Positions 1 through 8,011 of a stretch of 28,261 nucleotides of DNA are shown here, in pieces. Each line of letters starts with the position of its first letter. Position 1 is the stretch's first letter. The stretch covers positions 1-28,261 of the forward strand of contig JARYGU010000034.1 of the NCBI GenBank assembly GCA_033795365.1, read 5' to 3'. Made by a program: the position numbers and the translations under genes. The stretch comes from JARYGU01 sp033795365 (lineage in GTDB: Bacteria; Pseudomonadota; Alphaproteobacteria; Rhizobiales; Rhizobiaceae). Below the pieces are notes generated by a model. It was given only the letters and a program-made list of their open reading frames with translations, did not search any database and was not told where the DNA came from.

Positions 1-60
1 CTCTTCTCGACAACCGAGTGCAGAAACTACTTCAAGGCGGCAGGCTACGAACACACATGA
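1..60 (+). mobile_element. 3' end of an IS630-family transposase (cut by window edge)
   Basis: The first frame reads 19 residues and a TGA stop, ending in NYFKAAGYEHT. A tail of the form C-x-NYF-x-x-AGY is the usual C-terminus of IS630-family DDE transposases. Everything upstream, including the catalytic domain, lies outside the window, so I cannot say whether the element is intact. It ends 20 bases before the stop codon of the aldolase on the other strand, so the element abuts the degraded catabolic operon. The family call rests on this short tail only. Confidence 0.6.
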
Positions 61-80
61 ATGCACGCTGCTCTAGCTCG

Positions 81-1106
81 TCAAGGGAGAGAGGCTTTCT
101 TCGAAGTTGCAAGGTCGAGCGCGACATCGACGATCATATCCTCCTGGCCGCCCACCATCCTGCGGCGGCCCAACTCCTCGAGAATTTCGCGTGAATCAAC
201 TCCGTAAAGAACGGACGCATGCTCGGCATGCCGAAGAAACGACGAATATACGCCGGCAAAGCCGATCGTGAGCGTCTCCCGGTCGACCCGCACCGGCCGA
301 TCCTGAAGCGGTCTGACAAGATCGTCCGCCGCATCCATCAATCTGTAAAGATCGCAACCGTGGCGGTATCCCATACGAGTAGCGACAGCAATAAATGCTT
401 CGAGCGGCGCATTTCCAGCGCCTGCACCCATGCCTGCCAGCGAGGCATCCACACGGTAGGCCCCCTCCTCGACCGCCCCCACTGCATTCGCGACGCCAAG
501 CGAAAGATTGTGGTGCGTGTGGATGCCGACCTGCGTTTCCTCCATCAGCCCCTGCCGCAAGGCTCCCACCCTTTCACGGGTCGTGTCCATAGTCAGCGCA
601 CCGGCTGAATCGGTCACATAAACGCAATGCGCTCCATAGCTTTCCATTAGCTTCGCTTGTGCGGCAAGAGTTTCAGGATCGGTGAGATGGGCCATCATCA
701 GGAAGCCCGAAACATCCAGGTCGAGCTTGCGCGCAATTTCGATATGCTGCGCCGAAACATCCGCTTCGGTGCACAAGGTAGCGATCCTGACTGACGTTAT
801 GCCGCAACCTTGCGCCCGTTTCAGGTCCTCCACCGTCCCTATGCCGGGAATGAGAAGTGTCGTGAGGCGTGCGTTTTTCACGATAGAGGCAACCGCCGAG
901 ATCCAGTCTTCGTCGCTATGCAGACCAAATCCGTAACTGAAGCTTGCGCCGGCCAAACCATCGCCGTGCGAAATCTCGATCGCATCGACCCCCGCATCGT
1001 CCAGAGCCCGGGCAATGTCCTTGACGGCTTCCAGTCCGTACTGATGCAGGACCGCGTGCATTCCGTCACGCAGCGTGACATCCTGAATGTAAAGCTCCCG
1101 GCTCAT
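81..1106 (-). CDS. 4-hydroxy-2-oxovalerate aldolase (BphI/DmpG/MhpE/HsaF type)
   Basis: This enzyme splits 4-hydroxy-2-oxoacids into pyruvate plus an aldehyde, the last carbon-carbon cleavage of meta-cleavage pathways; family members form a channelling complex with acylating acetaldehyde dehydrogenase. The 341 residues match the usual family length. The N-terminal TLRDGMH motif supplies the metal-ligand Asp14 and catalytic His17, and GIHTHHN supplies metal ligands His196 and His198. The C-terminal segment after about residue 265 corresponds to the DmpG communication domain. Its ATG overlaps the stop codon of the upstream gene by four bases (ATGA), as expected for coupled bphJ-bphI pairs. The gene itself looks intact, but its partner is a chimera missing the cofactor loop, so channelling is doubtful. 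The exact substrate (biphenyl, phenol or steroid derived) cannot be told. Confidence 0.93.
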   Translation of the reverse strand: MSRELYIQDVTLRDGMHAVLHQYGLEAVKDIARALDDAGVDAIEISHGDGLAGASFSYGFGLHSDEDWISAVASIVKNARLTTLLIPGIGTVEDLKRAQGCGITSVRIATLCTEADVSAQHIEIARKLDLDVSGFLMMAHLTDPETLAAQAKLMESYGAHCVYVTDSAGALTMDTTRERVGALRQGLMEETQVGIHTHHNLSLGVANAVGAVEEGAYRVDASLAGMGAGAGNAPLEAFIAVATRMGYRHGCDLYRLMDAADDLVRPLQDRPVRVDRETLTIGFAGVYSSFLRHAEHASVLYGVDSREILEELGRRRMVGGQEDMIVDVALDLATSKKASLP

Positions 1107-2725
1107 GCGGCGCGCTCCCCTTGCATCGTCACCACCCGCTCGGCGGTTCTCAGAGCCGCCGAGGTCATGATATCCAGATTGCCCGCATAAGCAGGCAGGT
1201 AGTGGGCCGCTCCCTCTACTTCCAGGAAGACGCTGACCTTCATCATCGGCTTTCCAGCCTCGACACCGATCTGAGGCAATATCCGGTCCGGGACCGGATC
1301 GAACTGGACGGCCTGTTTGAGCCTGTAGCCGGGAACATATTTCTGCACTTCTTCCATCATGCGCTGCACGGACGCCTTGATGGCATCCTCATGACCTGCC
1401 TCAGTGAGGGCAAAAACCGTATCGCGCATCATCAAGGGAGGCTCGGCCGGGTTGAGGATGATGATCGCCTTGCCGCGTTTCGCACCACCGACGACCTCGA
1501 TGGCATGCGACGTCGTCTCCGTGAATTCGTCGATATTTGCACGTGTCCCGGGTCCTGCGGATCTTGAGGAAATCGACGCAACGATTTCAGCATACTGCAC
1601 CGGGGCGACACGACTGATGGCAGCAACGATCGGCACGGTCGCTTGCCCTCCACACGTCACCATGTTCATGTTGCGGCCACCGATATGTTCGTCGAGGTTT
1701 ACGGACGGCACGACGAAGGGACCGATGGCTGCGGGTGTCAGGTCGATGGCGAGCTTGCCGTCCGCGTCAAGGATCTTCGCATGTTTCCTGTGGCCACCGG
1801 CGGAGGTTGCGTCGAAAACGACGCCCACATCGGCATAATCCGGCAACCGCCTGAGACCGTCGATACCTTCGGCAGTTGTTGCGATGCCCATCCTTTTCGC
1901 CCGCGCCAGCCCATCGGAATTGGGATCCACGCCGACCAGCACTGCCATCTCGAGAATGCCCTTCGAGCGCAGAACCTTGATCATCAAACTGCCGAATATG
2001 GAATACGGCGGTATCTGATAAAGTGGCGCTGTGTTGACCTTGGCGCCAGGGCTGCGTCCGTTGCCTTTCAGATCGTTCATCGTCACCGTCATGTGCTGCG
2101 GGATAAACTGATCGGTGAGGACGACATCGTGGCTGGACGACCCGCGAAGGCCGATCGTGTACCAGGTGTCAAGTATCGTCAGATGGCTTTTCGGAACGAC
2201 GAAATGCAGCTCCTCCTCACCGTCTTCCGTCTTGCGATCGCCTGTGAAAATCACCCAGTCCGCGATTTCCACGCCGCTGACGAACGGCCAGCGGCCGGAG
2301 AGCTTGTAGCCACCTTCAACATGCGTGGCCTTGCCGATGCCGGGAATAAGAATGCCGCTGACAAGCGCGTCGGGAGCCTCGCCCCAGATCTCGTCCTGAG
2401 CCTGTACCGGCCAATTGGCAAGCATCAGGTTATGCAATGTGTTCTGCACGAGTATCCAGCCCGTCGATCCGCAACCGCCTGCGACCGCGCGGAGAAGATC
2501 GGCGCCGTCCTTCAGACTGCCTTCCGCTCCGCCATACCGCTTCGGCTGCCAGATACGCGAAAGGCCATCAGCCTTGAGCCGCATCCTAATTTCCTCGGGA
2601 GGGCGGCGCATCGCGTTGGTCTTTTCGTCCATTTCACGAAGAAACGGAATCATCTCGCGCGCCTTTGCGACGAGTTCCTTGCTGTCGAGAGTTCCCTTGG
2701 GATTTTTGATCGTCATGTTCATCAT
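1103..2725 (-). CDS. In-frame chimera: truncated class D flavin monooxygenase fused to N-truncated acetaldehyde dehydrogenase
   Basis: The 540-residue product has two unrelated halves. Residues 1 to about 246 match the N-terminal and middle domains of acyl-CoA-dehydrogenase-fold monooxygenases (HsaA-like; QPKRYGGAE, SGRWPFVSGV) and parallel the intact copy at 4027-5229, which runs 400 residues. From LMIKVLRS (residue 247 on) the sequence is acylating acetaldehyde dehydrogenase (BphJ/DmpF/MhpF/HsaG) with its catalytic cysteine in NMVTCGGQ (Cys358). Family members begin with about 18 residues carrying the NAD-binding GSGNIG loop; here those are absent. The monooxygenase half lacks its C-terminal helical domain. 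The simplest reading is one deletion that joined the two genes in frame and removed what lay between. Start: AAGGAG lies four bases before ATG 2725 and seven before ATG 2722. Both activities are probably lost; this is inferred, not shown. Confidence 0.88.
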   Translation of the reverse strand: MMNMTIKNPKGTLDSKELVAKAREMIPFLREMDEKTNAMRRPPEEIRMRLKADGLSRIWQPKRYGGAEGSLKDGADLLRAVAGGCGSTGWILVQNTLHNLMLANWPVQAQDEIWGEAPDALVSGILIPGIGKATHVEGGYKLSGRWPFVSGVEIADWVIFTGDRKTEDGEEELHFVVPKSHLTILDTWYTIGLRGSSSHDVVLTDQFIPQHMTVTMNDLKGNGRSPGAKVNTAPLYQIPPYSIFGSLMIKVLRSKGILEMAVLVGVDPNSDGLARAKRMGIATTAEGIDGLRRLPDYADVGVVFDATSAGGHRKHAKILDADGKLAIDLTPAAIGPFVVPSVNLDEHIGGRNMNMVTCGGQATVPIVAAISRVAPVQYAEIVASISSRSAGPGTRANIDEFTETTSHAIEVVGGAKRGKAIIILNPAEPPLMMRDTVFALTEAGHEDAIKASVQRMMEEVQKYVPGYRLKQAVQFDPVPDRILPQIGVEAGKPMMKVSVFLEVEGAAHYLPAYAGNLDIMTSAALRTAERVVTMQGERAA

Positions 2726-2742
2726 GCGTCTCCTTGCTGCAT

Positions 2743-2773
2743 TTTTATAAAACACATGTTCTATAAAAAGCAA
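2743..2773 (-). promoter_or_regulatory. Promoter with overlapping 26-base operator-like dyad upstream of the chimera
   Basis: Positions 2743-2768 form an imperfect dyad with arms TTTTATAaAACA and TGTTcTATAAAA around a central CA; 11 of 12 arm positions pair. Read on the minus strand, TTGCTT (2773-2768) and TATAAA (2749-2744) stand 18 bases apart, a plausible -35/-10 pair, with the dyad filling the spacer and -10. A repressor bound here would block transcription. The TetR encoded at 3285 and the GntR at 5325-6032 are candidates; I cannot tell which one binds. Confidence 0.55.
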
Positions 2774-3284
2774 GTGCCAGATGTGCAGAATCGCCCGATC
2801 TGCCGACGACATCATGGGCGCGGATTTCACCCCGGCAAGGAAATGGGCAGCATTGTCGAGAACCTCCGCAGCAGAAAAACCTGCTTTAACTAACTAATTT
2901 TCCATGATTCTTGCCGTTTTTTTCGATTACGATTCCAAATTTTGTCGAGCTCTGCCCTCCAAACCAGGCGACACACGGCAAATGTCCCGCTGCAATGAGT
3001 CATCTGCATGCCACCCCAAAATTCAGATCGCCCGTTTTAAATAAGGGAATGCAGGTCGCCTCACCTGCAAGAGCACAAGGACTCGCTAAACTTGCAATAA
3101 ATGCCTTATTTTTGGCGTCTGTGACCATAATTGCGGCACCCCATTCTTTCAAAACTTGCAAATCTCCGTTATTTTACGTAACAGGCGTTTCATCTTGAGC
3201 CCATCGAGTTACAATCGGGCGTTCCAAAAACACTAGCTGTCACGTAAAATTCCGCCTGAAACCCCTCACCGGAGAACCATCGCA
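2774..3284. other. Intergenic region between the chimera and the tetR gene
   Basis: About 500 bases, visibly richer in A+T than the flanks, between two divergently transcribed genes. It contains T- and A-rich tracts and a TTACGTAA palindrome near 3173-3180. No reading frame here looks like a protein. It probably holds the promoter and control sites of the tetR gene; I see no second copy of the 2743-2768 dyad. Confidence 0.5.
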
Positions 3285-3932
3285 ATGCCTAAACTCGGAA
3301 TGGAAGTGGTCCGCCGCCGGCAGGTCATCGACGCGGCCGTGTTGATCCTTTCCAATCAGGGCTGGCATGACCTGACCATTCGCGAAGTCAGCGACGTGGC
3401 GAATATATCTGCGGGCGTCGTAACCCATTATTTTTCAAGCAAACGCGCTATCATCGTCGATGCGATCGCCGATACCAACCAGAAATTTTCCATGACAATC
3501 AGTCAGATGGAACGAAAGAATTCCAATGTGAAGCTCCGGCTCGCGGCTGTTGTCGACCTGATGACCAGGCCGGAAACTTACGATCTGCCAAATCATAATT
3601 TCTGGATCGCGTTATACGGGCGCCTGCCTTTCGACCAAGTGATACAGGCCGAATTGCAGCGCCTGCAGCGCTGGCTTCAGGAATGCGTGGCGCGGATCAT
3701 AAAGCAAGGCATTCATCAAGGTGACTTCAAGACGGAACACGCGCCGGAAGACATTGCGACGAACTTCGTGGTCATGGCGTTCGGGCAGATCGTCACCTCT
3801 GCCGCGGCGCCGACCGACCTTTCTACGGAGCGCTGCCGGAAATTGCTGCTGGACATGTTGGGAGCCATGCTGGGCGCGCGTTTCGATAACTCGCCTGAGA
3901 CTTCGAAACGCGCTGGCGCAAGTACCGCCTGA
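3285..3932 (+). CDS. TetR/AcrR family transcriptional regulator
   Basis: A 215-residue one-component regulator. Residues about 10-58 form the TetR DNA-binding domain: an N-terminal helix (RRRQVIDAAVLILSNQGW), then IREVSDVANISAGVVTHYF, which carries the helix-turn-helix and the typical YF end. The remaining 150 residues form a helical ligand domain of the BetI-like kind, with no recognisable ligand signature. A GGAG-containing ribosome site (ACCGGAGAACC) precedes ATG 3285. It is divergent from the chimeric catabolic gene and 94 bases upstream of the intact monooxygenase on the same strand, so it most likely controls one or both. The effector is probably an aromatic or steroid intermediate, by context only. 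Confidence 0.9.
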   Translation: MPKLGMEVVRRRQVIDAAVLILSNQGWHDLTIREVSDVANISAGVVTHYFSSKRAIIVDAIADTNQKFSMTISQMERKNSNVKLRLAAVVDLMTRPETYDLPNHNFWIALYGRLPFDQVIQAELQRLQRWLQECVARIIKQGIHQGDFKTEHAPEDIATNFVVMAFGQIVTSAAAPTDLSTERCRKLLLDMLGAMLGARFDNSPETSKRAGASTA

Positions 3933-4026
3933 CGGAATCAATTGGCTTGGCACGAAGATTGCCTGAGACAAGGATAAGCCAACGTAGCACGGATACGCGG
4001 CGGGCCTAGAAACGGGAGAGATCTTA

Positions 4027-5229
4027 ATGTCTGTCATATATGGCTGGAAGGGCGGGTATCCGGCCGTGAATGCCGAGCAGATTGTCCGCCGCGCGCAAGA
4101 CATGATACCGTCATTTCGCAAACATGTTGACGAGGTGAATGCCAAACGGTCCCTGACCGAAGACGTTCGTACCCAATTGCGCTCCTCCGGGCTTACACGG
4201 CTTCTGCAACCCGCGTATTTCGGCGGGGCCGAGGCCGGAATCGGTACCATGATCGACGTGTTGATCCCAACGGCCAGCGGATGCCCGTCGACGGCATGGT
4301 GCCTTGCGCAATACATCCTGCATAATTACATGGCCGCCCGGTGGAGCCCCGAGGCTCAGGCGGAAATCTGGCGAAAGCCTGACGTCTTGATCAGCGGTAC
4401 GATCATTCCGAAACTCGGCCGCGCCGTTGCGGTCGATGGTGGCTACCGTCTGTCCGGCAAATGGCCGTTTGTCAGCGGTGTCCAAGGCTCCGACTGGTGC
4501 CTCATCGCGGCCATGCTCGAGAAGGAAAATTCGCCTGGCGAAGAATACTATTTTCTCGTTCGTACCGACGACGTCTCGATCCTGGATACATGGTTTTCCA
4601 TTGGACTGAAGGGATCGGGAAGCCAGGACATCGAATTGGACGACCTCTTCGTGCCCGACATGATGGGTGTTCCGGGAAGCGTGTTCAAGGGAGGGCCGAG
4701 CCCGGGCAGCGACGTCAACGCAGCACCGATCTTCCGTATACCGATGCACATGACGCTGGGGCTTCCGCATGCATCTTGCTTAATCGGCATTGCAGAAAGC
4801 ATGTTTGAGCTCTTTCTTTCGCAAAGCCGGAAGCGTCGCTCCCTGATGACGGGAGAAGACACGGCAAGTTATGCCACGCACCAGATGGCAGTGGGCGAAA
4901 TATCTGCGTCGCTTCAGGCCGCGCAAGCGCTCTTAAGAGCCGACGCGGAAGAGATCATGCTGTTCGCCAATTCCGACAAGATCCCTTCCCCCCTGGAACG
5001 GTCGAACTATCGCTGCAACGGCGCCTATGCCGGGGAACTCGCCCGTCGCGCCGCCCACTCGATCTGGGATCTCGTCGGCGCACGCGGCGCCTTCGAGAAT
5101 AATCCCATCGCACGGATTTATCAGGATATGCAGGTCGCAAGCCGGCACATCACGATGAACCTTCAGGTCAATTCGATTGAGCACGGACGGGCACGATTGC
5201 GGCTCCCTCTGACCAATCCCGGCCTGTAG
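4027..5229 (+). CDS. Class D flavin-dependent monooxygenase (acyl-CoA dehydrogenase fold, HsaA-like)
   Basis: A 400-residue oxygenase component that would use reduced flavin from a separate reductase to hydroxylate a phenolic ring. The order is N-terminal helical domain (to about 120), beta domain with SGKWPFVSGV and LDTWFSIGLKGSGSQD, then a complete C-terminal four-helix domain of the acyl-CoA dehydrogenase type 2 kind. Family members include HsaA, p-hydroxyphenylacetate hydroxylase C2 and DszC-like enzymes; the sequence does not decide between them. ATG 4027 follows GGGAGAG at suitable spacing. No flavin reductase gene is in the window. It is paralogous to the N-terminal half of the chimera at 1103-2725 and shows what that half has lost. 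Its 3' end faces the GntR gene. Confidence 0.88.
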   Translation: MSVIYGWKGGYPAVNAEQIVRRAQDMIPSFRKHVDEVNAKRSLTEDVRTQLRSSGLTRLLQPAYFGGAEAGIGTMIDVLIPTASGCPSTAWCLAQYILHNYMAARWSPEAQAEIWRKPDVLISGTIIPKLGRAVAVDGGYRLSGKWPFVSGVQGSDWCLIAAMLEKENSPGEEYYFLVRTDDVSILDTWFSIGLKGSGSQDIELDDLFVPDMMGVPGSVFKGGPSPGSDVNAAPIFRIPMHMTLGLPHASCLIGIAESMFELFLSQSRKRRSLMTGEDTASYATHQMAVGEISASLQAAQALLRADAEEIMLFANSDKIPSPLERSNYRCNGAYAGELARRAAHSIWDLVGARGAFENNPIARIYQDMQVASRHITMNLQVNSIEHGRARLRLPLTNPGL

Positions 5230-5324
5230 CCTTGCGAATACCCGCGGCCAACGACCCTGGGCACCCTTACCAAAGCCGGTGAATGCTTGAAGCCGAAGTG
5301 AGAATTTCGCACAGGCGCAGGTCT

Positions 5325-6032
5325 TCATCGATTGGCGATGACCGGACCGATGGTCAGCGCCAGCGCCGAAATGTGACGCCGCATCGCGTTTTCGGCTGCA
5401 TCCGGATCCTTGTTCTCTATCGCCCGAAAGATAGCTTCATGCTCTCGCGAATAGCGTTTTACCAGTCCGCGGTCCAGTTCGGCTGAGAACCTGACGGTCC
5501 AACGCGCGTGGGTTTTGATACGCAGAAGCTGGTCGACCGTATTGATGAGAATACCGTTTCCGGAACCTTCGGCAACCGCGCGGTGAAAGAGTTCGTCCCA
5601 CCTTTCCCATTCCCTCCACGTCGTTGATCCCAACCCGGAGGACCAGTATTGCTCCATCATCGCAATTTCGCCCGACTGTGCACGAATGGCGGCAAACCTT
5701 GATACCACAGGCTCGACGGACAAGCGCGCTTCGAGAATCTCCGCCAGCGTCGTGGCGGCACTTAGGCTTTCGACATTCGAATGCGTCGATGCAGGACGAC
5801 TGCCAACATATGTTCCGATTCCAACATGGCGCCAGATGACGCCATCGGCCTCAAGCCGCTGCAACGCCTCACGAAGTTTACCTCGAGACAAGCGTAGGAT
5901 CGATGCAAGCTCACGTTCCGGCGGAAGCTTACTGTGAATGGGATAGCGCGAGGTTGCGATCCAGCTCAAAAGAGCCTCGGCTGCACTTTCAGCCAAATTA
6001 GGTTTCGATTTTCGAGAATCCTCAACCGGCAT
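5325..6032 (-). CDS. GntR family regulator, FadR subfamily (FCD domain)
   Basis: A 235-residue regulator. Residues about 10-78 are the winged helix (KLPPERELASILRLSRGKLREALQRLEADGVI, ending in the GTYV wing). The helical FCD ligand domain spans about 95-228, with the family pattern of acidic and histidine residues: WDELFHRAVAEGSGN, then REHEAIFRAIENKDPDAA and a terminal MRRHI. FCD regulators usually sense small carboxylates bound through a metal. AGGTGAGG precedes the ATG at 6032. It converges on the monooxygenase gene, with stop codons about 95 bases apart, and may belong to the same catabolic module. The target operon is not clear from the sequence. Confidence 0.9.
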   Translation of the reverse strand: MPVEDSRKSKPNLAESAAEALLSWIATSRYPIHSKLPPERELASILRLSRGKLREALQRLEADGVIWRHVGIGTYVGSRPASTHSNVESLSAATTLAEILEARLSVEPVVSRFAAIRAQSGEIAMMEQYWSSGLGSTTWREWERWDELFHRAVAEGSGNGILINTVDQLLRIKTHARWTVRFSAELDRGLVKRYSREHEAIFRAIENKDPDAAENAMRRHISALALTIGPVIANR

Positions 6033-6640
6033 CGCCTCACCTATCTGAATGATGTATTAGGGGCCTGACTGTCATAACTTGAACCTGGCTATGAGAATAT
6101 CCCGCCGCGCCGTTTCGGTCCCCATTGGTTTTGAACGCCGAGATCGAGGATACCTTTAACTCCGCTCTTCAATCTTGCTTGTCCGGGTTGAGTTTAGCCA
6201 GTGCCGTGAATTCAATGAGGTTGTCGCTCGCAGAACGCCCTAAAGGGCTCCTAGCCGATCGACGTTTCTTGGTTCCAATTTCGTGCCGCTAGAATTATTG
6301 GCTGATGTAGGTTGGAAGCTCCGTCGTTGGCTGAGAGGTCCTAGGGATGTCACCATGCAGCCTAGCTACCCGGTCGGCTTTCGCTCCGCGACTTCAGAAC
6401 CGACTCCCTTTTAGCTACCCCGATGAATAGAGCCATGAGGCTATAGGTCAATGCTGAGCGGGCAAAAACAACTCCATAGCTTGGAAGAGAGAACAAACAT
6501 TATAACGATACGGCTCACCGAAACGGACGCCGCAGTGGTTAAGCGTGGAGCTGACCAATGCGGTCAGTCGCCGACGAGTTTGCGCATACCTCCATTCTAC
6601 GATTTGCGGACGATGTGAGCTGTTCAACGCCACCCATCGT
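6033..6640. other. 600-base stretch without a convincing gene
   Basis: Short open frames exist on both strands (for example a minus-strand frame of about 38 codons ending in NPDKQD near 6175, and a plus-strand frame of about 57 codons ending near 6413), but none has an evident ribosome site or a family I recognise. Base composition is less uniformly GC-rich than in the neighbouring genes, so this may be degraded DNA or an old insertion site. The left end should hold the gntR promoter. Confidence 0.4.
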
Positions 6641-7027
6641 TCAGACCGTGGCCTGATCTTGGCGCGTGTCATAGCTGCGCTGGCAGTCCTGAATCACGCC
6701 GATGTTCTCGACCGTCCAATCGAAAAGGATCGAGAACGGACCCTGCAGCGACCGGCCGAGCGGCGTCAGTGCATACTCGACGCCGAGCACGCGTCCGTCC
6801 AGAACCCTGCGCGTCACCATGCCGTTGCGCTCCAGCTTGCGCAGCGTCTGGGTCAACACGCGTTGGGTCACGCCATCGAGACGACGCTTGATGGCGTTGA
6901 AGCGTCGGGGCTCGCTGAGCACCGCCAGCACCATCATCGACCACTTGTCCGCGATCTGGTCGAGGATCACCCGGCTCGGGCAGTCGGCACGGTAGATCGG
7001 GTCATTTTCACTTGCTGGTTCATCCAT
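6641..7027 (-). CDS. HxlR family transcriptional regulator
   Basis: A 128-residue winged-helix regulator with the HxlR layout: an N-terminal cysteine (Cys16 in ADCPSR), LDQIADKWSMMVLAVLSEPRRFNAIKR, then VTQRVLTQTLRKLERNGMVTR and EYALTPLGRSL. Many family members sense quinones, aldehydes or other electrophiles through that N-terminal cysteine, which is conserved here; the sensing role is inferred. GGAGG lies just upstream of ATG 7027. It is divergent from the enoyl-CoA hydratase gene across 128 bases, the usual arrangement for an HxlR repressor and its target, and its leader holds a perfect inverted repeat at 7040-7054. Confidence 0.93.
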   Translation of the reverse strand: MDEPASENDPIYRADCPSRVILDQIADKWSMMVLAVLSEPRRFNAIKRRLDGVTQRVLTQTLRKLERNGMVTRRVLDGRVLGVEYALTPLGRSLQGPFSILFDWTVENIGVIQDCQRSYDTRQDQATV

Positions 7028-7039
7028 CGGTATCCTCCG

Positions 7040-7054
7040 GCATCCCTGGGATGC
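7040..7054. promoter_or_regulatory. Perfect inverted repeat in the hxlR leader
   Basis: Arms GCATCCC and GGGATGC flank a single central T. The repeat lies directly upstream of the hxlR ribosome site, in the HxlR/hydratase divergent region. An autoregulatory operator is the likeliest role; an RNA hairpin is less likely because there is no loop. A weaker ATCC/GGAT pair occurs near 7079-7099. Confidence 0.4.
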
Positions 7055-7155
7055 TTCAGGTGCGTAATTGACGCTAGATATCCAATGAATACTTTAGGAT
7101 CAATGGTGCGGAACGTCAGCGCCAGAGAGGTTCCCGAAGAATAGAGATTTCACGC

Positions 7156-7989
7156 ATGACAGACACAGGTTTCGACCGGCTTCGAATTTCCCGGGCTGGT
7201 GGTGTTGCGACGATCACGCTCGACAATCCGCCGGTAAACGTCCTCGACGTGCCCCTCATGAGCGGGATTCGCCGCTTTCTTCTCTCCGTTCGCGACGATC
7301 CGGACACACGCGTGCTGGTTTTCCAGAGCGCGGATCCGGAGTTCTTTATTGCCCATGTCGACATGACATTGATCGATGAGCCGCATGCCTTCGACGATTT
7401 TGTTCGCGAAGCTCCGGAAGGCCTCAATCCGTTCCAGGCCTTCGGCGAGCTTCTGCGGGAACAGCCGCAAGTGACGATCGTCAAGCTCGCCGGGCTGGCG
7501 CGCGGCGGCGGAGCGGAATTCGTCGCGGCGGCCGACATGGCGTTCGCCGCCGAAGGGCGGGTGGGGCTTGCCCAATGCGAGGCGTTGATGGGCATCACGC
7601 CCGGCGGCGGGGCCACGCAATATCTTTCAGGCCGGATGACGCGCGGCCGGGCCCTCGAAGTGATCCTCGGCGCCGATCTCATGGATGCGGCCACGGCGGA
7701 GCGCTATGGATGGATCAACCGGGCGCTGCCGGCCTCGGAGCTCGATGGCTTCGTTGACCGGTTGGCGCGCAATATTGCCGCCTTGCCCGAGGGCGTCATC
7801 GCCGCTGCCAAGAAGGCGGTGCCCGTGACGGACCTGCGGGAAGGCTTTCGCCGCGAGCACGACGCCTGGGCGGGACTGTTCGAACGCCCCGCAGCCGAAA
7901 AGCTTATCCGGGGCGGGCTCAGGGCCGGCGCGCAAACCAGGGACGGCGAGCGAAACTTGGAAGACCTGCTCCGCGCGTTGGAGGCGTGA
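7156..7989 (+). CDS. Enoyl-CoA hydratase/isomerase family protein (crotonase fold)
   Basis: A 277-residue crotonase-superfamily protein. The oxyanion-hole segment RGGGAEFVAAADMAF is at 116-130. The two glutamates that act as catalytic acid and base in true hydratases align here with Glu142 (CEALMGITPGGG) and Glu168 (ALEVILGADLMDA), so hydration chemistry is possible. The first oxyanion-loop motif reads FFIAHVDM rather than the usual FCAGADL, with His where Gly is normal; this variant marks a subgroup of unknown substrate. It is transcribed divergently from the HxlR gene and probably controlled by it. No other fatty-acid or CoA gene is adjacent, so a role in detoxification or breakdown of an unusual acyl-CoA is a guess. 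Confidence 0.88.
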   Translation: MTDTGFDRLRISRAGGVATITLDNPPVNVLDVPLMSGIRRFLLSVRDDPDTRVLVFQSADPEFFIAHVDMTLIDEPHAFDDFVREAPEGLNPFQAFGELLREQPQVTIVKLAGLARGGGAEFVAAADMAFAAEGRVGLAQCEALMGITPGGGATQYLSGRMTRGRALEVILGADLMDAATAERYGWINRALPASELDGFVDRLARNIAALPEGVIAAAKKAVPVTDLREGFRREHDAWAGLFERPAAEKLIRGGLRAGAQTRDGERNLEDLLRALEA

Positions 7990-8011
7990 GATCCCGACTG
8001 AAGCAAAACGG

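Noticed and set aside
2743..2768. KstR-type (steroid repressor) operator
   Set aside because: The dyad has AAC and GTT half sites, but their spacing is four bases rather than two, so I do not assign it to KstR.
1643..2893. Long plus-strand open frame of 416 codons
   Set aside because: It is antisense to the chimera, has a composition typical of a shadow frame in high-GC DNA and no recognisable domain.
6448..6672. Minus-strand 74-codon frame
   Set aside because: It overlaps the HxlR 3' end and has no ribosome site or family resemblance.
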